Shown here piece by piece: positions 33,421-45,286 of a stretch of 64,000 nucleotides of DNA. This DNA is from Saxidomus purpurata. Taxonomy: Eukaryota > Mollusca > Bivalvia > Venerida > Veneridae. The position numbers were made by a program, and so were the translations under genes. Where the stretch lies: positions 13,149,664 through 13,213,663 of the forward strand of contig JAFMSR010000012.1 in NCBI GenBank assembly GCA_022818135.1, read 5' to 3'. The notes under the pieces are model-generated. The model had not been told where the DNA came from and did not search any database. It saw only the letters and a list, made by a program, of their open reading frames with translations. Position 1 is the stretch's first letter, and each line of letters starts with the position of its first letter.

Positions 33421-35081
33421 TTTTTGAAAATAATATTTATTTAAAAAGAAATGTATAATTTCTAGTGTTATATTTTAATATACAAATGTAATACATGCAT
33501 AACGGATTGACTTACCTCTATATAATTATACCTTTAATGACACTGACACTTTGACAATTTTGCATCGTTAGAGTAGAAAAATATACTTGTTTTTCAAATT
33601 TAAATTGAATACTTAACTTATAATACTTATATATACCGGAATGTTTTGCTATCACCTAGTATGGCTATCTGATGTCGCCATAACGACGGGGCTATGAATC
33701 TCTTGTTAACAGAATTCTTAAAGAAATACCTATATAGTGTCACTTTAACAAGTTATGTTTAAATAATTCAATTCACATATAAAAAAATAAACCTACACAT
33801 ACAATACTCAACAATAGTATTTGTCTTCTAAATATATGCGATGTGTATCGGGGACACGACCTGATCATTGAAGCTGTATGTATCAATTATATATGCCTTT
33901 GTAGCAGTTCCAACTTAAGTAATTAGACTGTTTTCTCAGTTCCTATCCCATCATTTCATTAATTTGAGCCTCGAATAGCATGTCTGCGACTGGCACGCAA
34001 GGAATGAACAAGTTACTAGGATGATTTTGTCGACTTTGGTAACCCGACATCGGATTTTAACTTCCTAAGCCGCACGATATCAATAAATTGGCATCGGAAT
34101 TACAAATCTACAGATGATTGGCTTAATGCATTTCCAGTTGAGTGAAATCGACACATAAAGGTTGTCCGTCTGTATTAAAATTTTAACACACCGAACGTAT
34201 ATACGGACAGGTAGATAGATACATGTAGATAAAATTATTTTAAGATAAAATGTACATTAACATGGTTATAAAACATTTCATATATCACAGTAAAACACAC
34301 CATAAAAGTGACAAAAATAAATTAAAAGAAAAACGATGCTGATAATGACAATGATGATCAATGAGAAAATTATATATAATGACCATGCTACACGGAGGAT
34401 AACACAAAAAGAGATTCAGAATAATCACTACATGCCACACACTTTTTGGAATATGCCATAACCTGGCATCATTTTGCTTATGATAAAACTTTAGACAATG
34501 GATGTGTATTGTATGTCATAAAGATTTCTTTTTGGTATTGATTCAGGTCCAGCTGAAAACCATTAGACAACAATAGAACATAGTGATTTTGCTCGTCAAA
34601 AGCGAAATATGGCATTGCTTTCATGCATTGTGCTTATATATTAATGTACAGGAATGTAAACCGAAATAAACATTTCTTGCATTATTGCTATCTCCATATA
34701 ATTATTTAATTGAGAGGCTGTATGATGCCACTCCTCGCGTGTACTATTATATCATATTCTTATTGAAATCCGTTTAGGTTTTGAATTTAAGACTGGTTTT
34801 ATACTAGTAGTCAATCTCGTCTTAAAAATTAGTCATTTCCAATACTTAAAAAATGCCTTTCAAAGAATACAACTGTACGTGACGATAGTTAACTTCATTA
34901 TCAACCCATTCCGGTTAACCTTTTATATTAAAAGAATTTTTTGAGATGCCCATTGTTTTTACAAAACTAAATTTAGACACTTCCATTGCGAAATAAATCA
35001 ATAATTCAGAAATATTCGCTATCTTCGCTCCATCACTGTAATATCGCAAGACTGGTAAGATTTTATTTTCTAATTTGACAA

Positions 35082-35384
35082 TTGTTGTTTGGAATAATGT
35101 CAAATTCAATTCCAATTATCTTAAATTTTCAACCACCTTGCACATTGCCAACATGTAACACGCCCCTCAAATACATTGCAAAAGACGATACTATTTCCGA
35201 TGCCCTGGAAATATTTTACTCTGACGCCTCTCATAACTTTTTTACGAATAACTCTGAATTTTTCAGTCAATTAATGGACGACGAAACATCGCTGCGACTT
35301 ATATCAAAGCTAATTATGTTTTTAGATCAATTAGGATTTGTATCTGAGAATTTAACAGTTGTCACTAAATCCTATCTGGAATAA
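35082..35384 (+). CDS. 100-codon frame shared with decayed copy at 41.1 kb, unknown
   Basis: The frame encodes 100 residues: a polar start, then ISDALEIFYSDAS, SEFFSQLMDDETSLRLISKL and IMFLDQLGFVSENLTVV, mostly alpha-helix-like. In the downstream duplicate (about 41.09-41.29 kb) the same peptides appear as SDALQILLSS and, in a shifted frame, DDTSWQIISLLIMFSDQLGF. Several changes between copies are synonymous, which favours past coding. It could be a short gene or an exon; the ATG at 35082 is the first in frame, but no promoter or splice signal is decisive. I do not recognise the family. Confidence 0.4.
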   Translation: MLFGIMSNSIPIILNFQPPCTLPTCNTPLKYIAKDDTISDALEIFYSDASHNFFTNNSEFFSQLMDDETSLRLISKLIMFLDQLGFVSENLTVVTKSYLE

Positions 35385-36334
35385 TTTCTTCTGGCATAAA
35401 GCTTTTGATCCGATTTGGACGAAATGTCGCTAATAAATTCTACTAAATGGGAAACGGTATCCCACAAGGTTATCTTTTAGTTTATTTATAAACGTGTTTT
35501 TCCATTAGAATACATACCACATGGAAAAAGAGATAGGCAAAACTTCGTAGATATACTTGCATATTTCTTCAAGAATATACACGTGTAGAACTATATATAC
35601 TATTTTTAAACATTGTACATGTATTGAACATTATTGTTAGTCGGATAAAATAGTCTTATGTTGGTCAATATGCAACCGGTATAAAAATTTGATTACTGCA
35701 TCATGGAAATAACACTGCTTCCCTTGAGAAGGTCTTAGAAAATATAAGTTTTCATGCTTCCGCCAATTACATACACTGTGCAAAATGGCGTCTCTAAATA
35801 GACTGCAGCCGTTACTGAACAACAACACAAAGCAACTTTTGTGTTTTACAACTTAAACAACCAGATAAGATAAAAAAATATTATTGTGCAATAATAAGAA
35901 ATGTGATTTAAAATAGTTATTGCATATCAACACCACATAATATAATGATTTGATGGAAGGAATTGTCAAATTTATTTTTATAATTTTAGATTATGATTAG
36001 GTGTATATGTCAATATCAAATACATAATTGTATAATATTATAATTTGAATACACAATTTTTATTCTGATACGAGCAGCTGTGTTTCCTATATAAACATAC
36101 AGGGAACAATCTGTATTTTATTTTATGATGAAATACAGCATGTTTCTCCAAGGACGATTTTAGGTTGATGACGTAACGTGAAAACTCGTCTTCTCACATT
36201 GCGTGATCTGAAGTTGCAATTATTTTGTACTAAAAAAAAATGCTTTAGAGTGTAATAAGTATCCCTTTATGCTGAATAAAATGAAACTCATCGAAAAATT
36301 ATCGACACACTTTTCACAGATAATTGAAACACCT

Positions 36335-36464
36335 ATTTCTTTTTTTTTTTTTTTTTTTAAATTTAAAAATTTTTTTTTTTTTTTTTTTTTTATAAAAAAA
36401 AATTTTTTTTTTTTTTTAAAAATATTTTTTTTTAAAAAATTTTTTTTTATAAATTTTTTTTGAA
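36335..36464. repeat. T/A homopolymer-rich low-complexity tract
   Basis: About 130 bases consist only of T runs broken by short A runs, with just a few other bases. It could be a real low-complexity tract or a consensus/assembly error at long homopolymers. Confidence 0.9.
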
Positions 36465-37321
36465 AAATGACGAGACTTACTGACCCTATTTCAACAAATA
36501 ACGCAAGAGTTACAATGAACCTTTTATTTTATTATTTCTACGAATTCTATTCCGTCCAGATATTAAGACTTATGTTGGAAAACTGTCTCATTTAAATGAC
36601 TACATATGTCCGCTTACGTATCCAATTTCGGCAATTTCTCTTAGGTAACCATCTAAGGTATGCATTTATAGTAGTGACTGCTTTAAAAATGTTTGCATAT
36701 AACAATTTCAGATACAGTATTGGCTGCAAAAGACTGGATTATTAAAGTGACATTTCAAATGTTCAACTGTACAATGTATTTAGAACGAGTCAAACTGAAA
36801 TATGTCAAACTTTCTGTCAGTACAATGACGTTATCTTAATCATTACTATCAGAAAACCTGCAGTCTGCGTGTAGCGACAATTCTAAAAACCCATAAATAA
36901 CACTTAAATACTACATTTGCCTTAATAATTCATGTAGGCATGTCTGGCATAAATATCGAAACAGGTCTTTTCCAAAATAACAAAAAAAAAAAAAAAACTT
37001 TCGGGTCTTATTGATCCTTTAAGATATTCTGAGCCACAATACAAATTAATAAGAATATACAAAACGTATAATATTGCACGATATCAACTATTGAGAGCAT
37101 ATGTTTTCAGTATCTGATGCAGAAAGAAAATTGAATGACTTACTTAAGTTTACATGCCAACGAGACTGCTCCCGTACCAAAAATTTCATTAAAAGGCTTG
37201 AACAGATATTTTTGTCAAATTTATGATCAAATGTTAGTACTATCTAGAGAGCCAAATGTATAGTGTCATTCTGCCAGTGTGGTTCAAATTGTATTGGGAA
37301 AACTAAAAATAAGCTCTGTTT

Positions 37322-37435
37322 AATGAAAAATACAAAATATAGATATTGATGTTTTGAAACTTTTGTATAAGCTTTAATGGTTTGCTGCATACAAAAGTTT
37401 AAAAACATCAATATCAATATTTTATATTTTTCATT
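37322..37435. repeat. Long hairpin (47-bp arms, 20-base loop)
   Basis: 37322-37368 and 37389-37435 are reverse complements with 3 mismatches in 47. The loop is 'aagctttaatggtttgctgc'. The arms begin 'aatgaaaaatacaaaatata'. It could be a foldback transposon remnant or a transcribed structured RNA. Confidence 0.9.
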
Positions 37436-38171
37436 GAGTAGTTATTGTAAAAATGTAAAAACCGACACTTTTATTAAGAAACTAATCAATAAATACAAAT
37501 AAATTACTGTTTTTAACAATCTTATTAAAACCATATCCTATCAATTTATTTCTAATGTATGCTATCCACAGTCATCTGGTCGTTTTTAATTCGGCATTAT
37601 AATATACAAGACAATGTAATACGAAAATCAACAACATAAGAAACGATGCCATCTAACTGTAAACTTAGTTTGACACGTATTGAACTTTAATTCAACAATT
37701 TTATGTAGTACCTTTCTAATTCACTTTCCAGGAAAGCAAAGTCATGAGATCTTTTGGTTGTTGTCCAACGTTCAGTTCAGCAAACTGTACCCGCAGGGCT
37801 TAAACATATGACACACATTGATTCCAAAATTGAACTTCGAGACAAAACAGTGTAAAGATAGGCGCCTCGGCCAAAAAGCAATAATGTCGGTTACGAAGAA
37901 CGAATGCGTTTCCGAATATGACTCTAGTTTATTTAAGTATAGTTTATTTTCACTTTCAAGCATGTCCATTGTCCTTTTTCAAAACAGACCAGTACATACA
38001 TTTTGGAGGGAAAATGTCGACATGACCCAGGCTTGATCTCGTTAGTGTTAAATAGAAATAATGACCTCTACACCCGATGCCATCAACTTCGTGTTCAACT
38101 TGTTCTACTATTTCTGAATAGTCGGCATATTGGCATCACGCACCTATCTCTGCATTAATCAGTCTCATACA

Positions 38172-38513
38172 CTATAAAAAGCAGTCCGTTTCAATATGAC
38201 GAGCATACTTAATTAGTTGAACAATACTCATATCAGATCTTTGCCACTCTAATGCAGATAATGCTACAATATCCGGTATATCCCGCATCGATAAGTATTC
38301 TCCGTAAACTCGAAAATTGAAATAGGACACGCAAACACCGAGCTTGTGTAATGTGCCTTTTGAGGAAGACAGTACACGCAACACGTGATAAAATACTCTA
38401 CCAGTGCATGTATAATGCATCCCAAGAAATAAGATAATAACATTCTCTTGTATACATTTACCGGGACGAGCAATTTCTCTGTTAGTCGTGTTAGCCTTTA
38501 ATTTCAAAATCAA
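38172..38513 (-). pseudogene. Exon-like frame in duplicated unit A
   Basis: A 113-codon minus-strand frame includes LGVCVSYFNFRVYGEYLSM, then RDIPDIVALSALEWQRSDMS, and ends ETDCFL. The part from GVCVS to ALSAL is conserved in the copy at 28.9 kb (+) and partly at about 43.7 kb (-, MRTIPDIRMLSAL then stop). The upstream half is poorly conserved. It is probably the last exon of a once-amplified gene; whether this copy still works is unknown. The nearby minus-strand relic at 39020-39124 (PSRTSIDVVFIGYPG) would be upstream in the same gene. Confidence 0.4.
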
Positions 38514-40086
38514 ATACTTTCTTTGTTAACTGTATATGGACAATCACAAGTCCGTGCATTCGCTATGGCATTTCCTCAACCGGAATGTACACGTACGTTG
38601 TACAATGAATACTTTACTCTGATTATGTTCAATTGCATTCCTAAAGACAGTCCAAAATACCGTTAACCAGGTTACTCAATGAAAATTGGTAATCGTGCAT
38701 CAAACAGCTTGCAATTTAAAACATTAAATTGGTACACTGCTACCTAAGTTAATACTCTACAAAGTCTGAATCAACTATTCACTACAGGAATGAAACAGTA
38801 CGTGGCAAATAGAAATATATTACTGTGCTCCGATTTTCTGCAAAAATATGTCACCATATACCATCAGTATGTCATTTGTCAAAGACACACGTAAAACTCA
38901 CTGCACATTTACTTAAAAAATGACAACAAACACAACGGGGGCTGTGACAATTTGTAATTCGTATTGTAAATTGTCAGGAATTCTCTCTTCCCGAGTATCA
39001 TTTTCTGCTAGACGCAATGCTATATCCAAACACATTTATGCCAATGCAGGACTGTAATACCCGGATATCCGATAAATACAACATCAATACTTGTTCTGGA
39101 CGGACGGCGGTATGTGATAATTAAAAAGGAAGCGCTTATGCATCGTGTCACGAAATCAAATAGATAGCACGTCGAAAGCTATAAATGTGATATTGCAAAA
39201 CACATAACAAGTACCCATGATTTTAGAAAATTACAAAAGTGTTTCAGTTTGTTTACACATGTTACCTAATATTTATACATGTGACCTAATGTTTATACTT
39301 ATTTTACAGTTTGGGTATGCAAGAGATGTTGCATTCTGTATGTTTTCTTAAATTCAATGAACATCCTTTCCTGACTTTTATTGGAGCACGACTTGCTTAA
39401 TGATTTCGTGATTTGATTAATTTTGTTTTTCTTTAAGGAGCCTGGCGTTCAATAAGAGAGAATTGTAAATTGATTTTGAATGATCACCTCCGATGTACAA
39501 TTACTTTAATGTTAGTCTTCATTTGCATGTCACTGTATCAGCCTAGCTGTTTACAAGCTTATGTAATACAAAAGTTTCATATATGGCATGATCATCGAAG
39601 CTATTTATATTCAAATTCCAAATGCTTTCGTTGCAGATAGTTTCAAAATACAATATTTCCTTCTTTCACTCGGATAACTTTTTCTCTTAATGCTATTACG
39701 GTATTATTCCCTAAATTCAATTATCTCATAGTATGACTTTGACATGCACGCAAGGAGTGATCAGATACCGAAGCGATTTTTGTCGGCTTTGTTTACCAGA
39801 CATCGGATTTTAATTTCCTGAGCTGCACGATATCAATAAAATTTCACCGAAATAACAAATGATCAGACGCATGGCTCGATGCATGCAGATAAACTAAGTG
39901 ATATTGAAACATATTTTAACTGTCGTCGAACAAAATTACTCGCACAACATAAAACTATTGCAGTAATTATTTCAATTATTCAAATAAAATTACGCAAAGT
40001 AACGTGCTTCTTTAGATGCAGAAAGTAACCTAACGACAAGTTGTTATACATAATGCATATTTTAATTAAGAAATAATAAATGCCTC

Positions 40087-40362
40087 CCTGTATTTTATCG
40101 TTGAATAAAATATAGTCAGGAATTTGGATGCGTAGTAATTAAATCACGAGTGCGTAGCACGAGTGATTTAATTATTCGCATGCAAATGACTACGTGGAAC
40201 CGTTTTTCTGAAAACAACCCGACTTTATTAACGCGTGTAGACACCATTTAACCTAAAACGCGAGATACGATTGACGCGTGTTTACATGCGTCACTCGTTA
40301 CGTCATTTACCGCACGTCGTCCTTGGAAAAAGTGCTGATTTTATCGTAAAATAAAATACAGG
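40087..40362. mobile_element. MITE with CCTGTATTTTAT termini
   Basis: The left end 'cctgtattttatcgttgaat' and the right end in reverse complement 'cctgtattttattttacgat' are inverted repeats. Inside is a perfect-stem hairpin 'taattaaatcac..gtgatttaatta' around 'gagtgcgtagcacga' (about 40137-40176), and a CpG-rich middle with repeated 'acgcgtgt' and 'cgttacgtca'. It interrupts duplicated unit B only. No transposase. Confidence 0.7.
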
Positions 40363-41408
40363 CTTTCCCTATTTGTTTATATAGAAAAAGCAGCCGCTTG
40401 TGTTAGAATAACAATAACCATTTACCCCTAGTATATAATTTATCTTTTATTCCTCCAAATACTGAAGAGTAATAACAATCAAACATTTCAACAGTTTAAT
40501 ATATACAATTAGACAATTTACATGTCAATACCAGAGATGATTGTACAAGAAAACAATCATAACTTAAAGGTTAAAAAAAGCAATAATTGACAAGTTTGCT
40601 ATATAAGACGATATAGTCGAATTATCTTTCACTCTTAAGACACACTTCTCTTAAAGAGAAATAGGATAATTGACATTACCAGTGGTTACTGTCAGTTTAT
40701 CCTATCTTAATAAGTTTGTTTTGTACGAAAGCGAAATGAAACTCATTTCAAGGAAGTAAACTGAAAGTTGTGAGTAATAGAAAACTTGAAAAGGGCCACA
40801 ATATTTGTTGACACAATTTCTTCATTATGTTCGAAAGTCATTACGGTGGCTGTGTAAAAACCAGTACATGTATATAGTGATTTCATGGTGAAATAGTACT
40901 TAATTTGAGCAATGTTCACTCGTCAAAATTAGCAACAGTGTTTTGTTAGTAACAAATGTCTAGGTCAAAATAAAACGTAAACCCGGTTTGATAGTGAAAA
41001 GTTTAAAACTGTGGTAATATCAAATATCACGCTTTTATATCTTTTCAAACTTTATGTTTTCAATGAAAAATGTGAACCTGAATTTCTGATGCTCTGCAAA
41101 TATTGTTGAGTTCAAATGTACTCCAGACTCTTCCCATGTTACTGACGAGAGATTTGAAGGTTTCAGATCAATGAAGATGACACATCTTGGCAAATTATAT
41201 CATTGCTAATTATGTTTTCAGATCAATTAGGATTTGTCTCCGAGAGTTTTACATTTGTTGCTAATCTCCCTGGTACAATTTCTTTCCGGATAAAGCCTTT
41301 GATCCGATTTAGATTCAATGTTGTTATTAAATTCCGTAAATAGGAGACTGTACCCTACACGCCAATATCTAGTTTATATGTATAAAACGTGTTCAATTAG
41401 TAGACATA

Positions 41409-41658
41409 CACTCAGTTCCAAAAGAAAGTGTGCACTTTGTTTTCTGTGATTTTTCATCGACTACTTTTCGGAAAGTCTGTATATTTGGTACCAAAATTGA
41501 GATCTGTTTACGTACAATATGGCGAACATTTTAGATTTTGAAATCGATCGATGACGAATACACATGAGATATAGTGTGCGAAAATTGAAGCCGATACGTC
41601 TGCTAAATACTGAAATATTTAAAATTAAGAAGTGCACACTTTCCTTTGGAACTGAGTG
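41409..41658. mobile_element. Mariner-like MITE with TA target duplication
   Basis: The 30-bp ends 'cactcagttccaaaagaaag' + 'tgtgcactt' (from 41409) and the right end 'aagtgcacactttcctttgg' + 'aactgagtg' (to 41658) are inverted repeats with about one mismatch. Both sides are flanked by TA (41407-41408 and 41659-41660). The 250-bp length and TA target fit a Tc1/mariner-type non-autonomous element. The 81-codon minus-strand frame across it is incidental. Confidence 0.85.
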
Positions 41659-44600
41659 TATAACATGGAAACAAACTGAAGATAGATTCCTCAGATATTT
41701 GAACATATGACGAACTAATATTATATATCGGTGTGTAAGAATAACTACTCCGTGAGAATAGAAATACAGCTGCGCATTACGTTGCGCACAAACTATTCTG
41801 ATAAACGCCTTTAAGCTTCTGAGACAGGACCGGTAGTAAAATGGTATAAAATTACTATTAGTTAAAATTAGTTGGTTGAAACAGTCCCATGTCGAACAAT
41901 TGGCATCCTACATACACTTTTGATGACTGCATCTTAGAAATAAGAAAGTTCCCCTGATATGAGAAGACTTCAATATTGGTTTCTTTTTGTGTACTCTGGC
42001 ACGAACTGGTGTCTGTAAAAGACCAGAGCAACAATAAATAATAAAATATTAAGTGCTTTCATCCTCAAATAATGTTGCACAAGCTATGCTTTTTCTATAA
42101 AAATTCGTATTTACAGGTCGCCCGGTCGTTGAAAGAGCTAGACAAATTTAAGAAAATGTTTTGTTATCATAAATATTCGGACAACCACAGCAGAGTTGAG
42201 CGTCAGAAATTGCACCTCCGAATGATTTGTGCTAGGACTAATTGAAATTTCAGATATAAGCTTAGTTACTTTCTACGAATACTGCTATTATAAATTTCTT
42301 TCGTCTTGGCGTAAACTAATAAGGTCCTCTGACACTTTGATGGGTAACCAAGACAATAGCATTGATAATAAAATAACTTCTAAATTGTATTTTCGTACCG
42401 GTAATAATCCTAGGCCACATATTTCGTGATAGGATTAACCTATGTTGATGCGAATAACTCAGATGTTTGGATTTACGCTTGAAGTTCTCCCAAGAATCTT
42501 TTCTAATCGACATACTGCATATTATTCTTCTATTCCCCAACTAGTTTCAAGCATTTGTTCGCCCCATCATAAATTTACTGCAATATGGTCCTCTGACACT
42601 TTGACTGGGTGATTTTTGTATATTTTTTTGCATTATTTTTTTGTATTCGATGTGCAACGACAAATTAAGACAAACTATGTTCATAATTGAAATTAAATAT
42701 TAGCTTTATTTGACTTTCAAAACAGATTACATGTATTTTATCTAATTATTATTGAGTTCAATTAAAAAGGCAGACTTAGGCCAGGAAAGATTCAGTATCT
42801 GGTAGATAAAGAATCATAGGACTTCCCAATACAACTTATTGCAAATAATTTAATAAAAGAACACAATAACGGACCATAGTGGGAAGGAAGAAAAAAAAGA
42901 TAAACCCACAACTTGCATGCGTAAACTGATAATGGTCATACTAACCAGTAAACATGTTTGGAATTTATTCAAAGCATATAACACTCGATTTGTTACTTTC
43001 GACCAAGAATATGTTAAGCTACTAAAATATTAAAACTTCAGATTGGTGTGTGGTACCGTTAAACCAATGTCACTTGTTTACGGTTTTTGTAAACAATCAA
43101 TCTTTTATTATTCTTTAAACTGAAGGTTAGATCAACAAAGTACCTGTGTTTCAAGCAAATATGAAGTATATTGCTTGTTGTGTGCATTTGGCCCTTTAAA
43201 GCACTCAGTAAATTTAGCTTACAGTACATGTACTGCACTATTTACATTTTTGACATTGTTGGAGATATACATTATCTGTGTAAAATTGATGAGAAATATA
43301 CCTATGTAAATTGAATTTAGCAAACCTGCATGCGATGGCTTCAACAGCAGTCACCTTGAAATTCTAAGTTATGGTACTTTTATTCATGCTTAGCTTAGTT
43401 TTGACAAATACTTTTTCAGTAGTTTGTTCGGGTTTGTTCGCATTCTAAAATTAACCGATATGTGTGTGAGAGAGAGGAGGGGGGGGATTCACCCAAGGGC
43501 TTGTTTGAACTCGTAATCTCCACCGATTCCATAGCTTCATAACACTGCCTTAGTTAAATTGATGGCTATGAACCCCGACAATATAAATTGCACGTTGCTA
43601 TTTCTTTATCATTACGCATTTGATCAATTTCACACGCTTTGAAAAGCAACTAATCGTTTATTCCCTTGTAACAGTCTCGTACAAGATCTTCCTCACCTTA
43701 ACGCAGATAACATTCGAATATCCGGTATAGTCCGCATCAATAATTATCCTACGAATTTAAGAAGATTGAAAAGAGCACGCAAACACCGAGTTTGTCTGTT
43801 TGCAGTGTTTCTATTAATGCTTTTTGAAGAGACAATAAGCGGCGCACGTGATAAAGCGTTTATTCAATGACATGTATAATGCAGCACAAGACAGTCAATA
43901 ATATTCAAATGTACATTTTACATAATATGCCATTACTCTGAAAATATCAAAACTTTTGTCTTTGAGACTATGTTAGGCCAGGATGTGTTAGAGGCGAATT
44001 TGAGAAACTTGAAAGCGGTTTGGTTGCCTAACTTTCATTGAAAACCAGTTAGTGCTAAGCAGCTATTGATGGTATATATAGCAATTTAATAGGATCAGGC
44101 TTAAACCCGACATTTCTGTTAAGGACACCGAAAGAGAAAAGGACGTATGCCTGGGTGGTCAATACATAAACGTTACAAAAACAGGTTGCCTGATACTTCA
44201 GAAGCATCATAGCATGATTTGCCGAGACCGAGATCGAATGGCATGAATAAAGTCTTTTATTATTACGGTTATTATGCTTTTAAAATTCTAGGTGACTTGT
44301 CAACTGTATTGTATCTTCGCCTCGTACAAAAAACGCATGAAGACTGAATGGACTTATCACAATGATCTATTGGTGGGCAATAACAGCATTTACTGAAATT
44401 AGGTCAATAGCAAGATGCTGGTATTCCATCGCTGCCAAATGTCAAAATACTTTCAGTCTTTGCGAAAACAGTAATCCGATACATGCAATTTCAAATCCAT
44501 GTTTGTCGTCTGTTAATGGTGCACATAAAACACAGTTCACAAACATTGATAGAATAACAAAAAACGTAAAACAGGCTCTGAATGAGATATGTTGAGATAA

Positions 44601-44800
44601 TTTGTAATTTGTACTAGTTATTGCTTGAAATTCACACTACAGCGGTATCAATTCCTACCTAACGCCGATCTATATCCGAACAAATCTATGCCATTGTGCG
44701 ACTTTAATACCCGGAGATCCGGTAAATGCAACATCAATATTTGTTCTGGATGGCGGTATGATAATTAAAAAATGAAGCGCTCACGCAACCGGTCATCAAA

Positions 44801-45286
44801 TCAAATATATTGCACGAATAATGAATGGTTTAATTCAGAAACGAAATGCGTTGTCGATATGCTTTCTCACGAAAATGTATACTAGACTTTATCTACACAG
44901 AGAAGTTCGAAACATTGTGAATACTGTTCAAGACAAAGACCAGACCAGGTCGTATTACAGAAGCACCTTAGGTGATTACCTAATGATTTTATTCACTTAA
45001 TTACACACAATGTATTTGTCATAATTCTCTCAAAAGGTAATAATAGTGTTTGAATACATGACTTATTATAATATATACTTGTTGAAGCTCTAATAAAGTT
45101 TCAACATGTTGCAATGCACACTCACCAGGTCCTGTCTTACTTATAGTCTTAAGGAAATTGTTGATTTTAAGCACAGTCGACTTCAGATGCTACAAAAATA
45201 TCGCTTCAAGATTCAAACCTATACCCATAAGCTTTTAAAATGCCAAAAATGTGCTGTCTGTAAGGTCTCCCAACGTTTGAACAAGA
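44801..45286. other. Intergenic, no gene seen
   Basis: A short flanking motif 'ctgtaaggtctcccaacgtt' ends at about 45277 and is repeated after the next element (46354). Nothing else. Confidence 0.45.

Larger units (their letters stand above)
33840..39170. repeat. Large direct duplication, unit A
   Basis: Collinear with 39.56-44.8 kb. Anchors: 'gcacgcaagga.tga' and 'gacatcggattttaa' with 'gcacgatatcaataaa' (34.0 versus 39.8 kb); 'ctaattatgttttta' with 'gatcaattaggatttgt' (35.3 versus 41.2 kb); 'gactgcatc.t.gaaataa' (35.7 versus 41.9 kb); 'gacacgcaaacaccgag' (38.3 versus 43.8 kb); 'caacatcaatacttgttctg' (39.1 versus 44.7 kb). Offsets run 5.45-6.24 kb because of indels. Divergence is substantial, so the event is old. 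Confidence 0.8.
39560..44800. repeat. Large direct duplication, unit B
   Basis: Downstream partner of 33.84-39.17 kb, interrupted by two later MITEs (40.09-40.36 and 41.41-41.66 kb) absent from unit A. Minus-strand exon relics: 44670-44778 (PSRTNIDVAFTGSPG, then TAG) and about 43.7 kb (MRTIPDIRMLSAL, then TGA). A plus-strand 77-codon frame at 44362-44595 overlaps a conserved non-frame-preserving block and is probably not a gene. Confidence 0.8.

Noticed and set aside
41461..41706. 81-residue minus-strand protein
   Set aside because: Lies across the mariner-type MITE and its right inverted repeat; incidental.
44362..44595. 77-residue protein in unit B
   Set aside because: The matching block at 28.1 kb keeps the DNA motifs but not the reading frame, which argues against coding for this segment.
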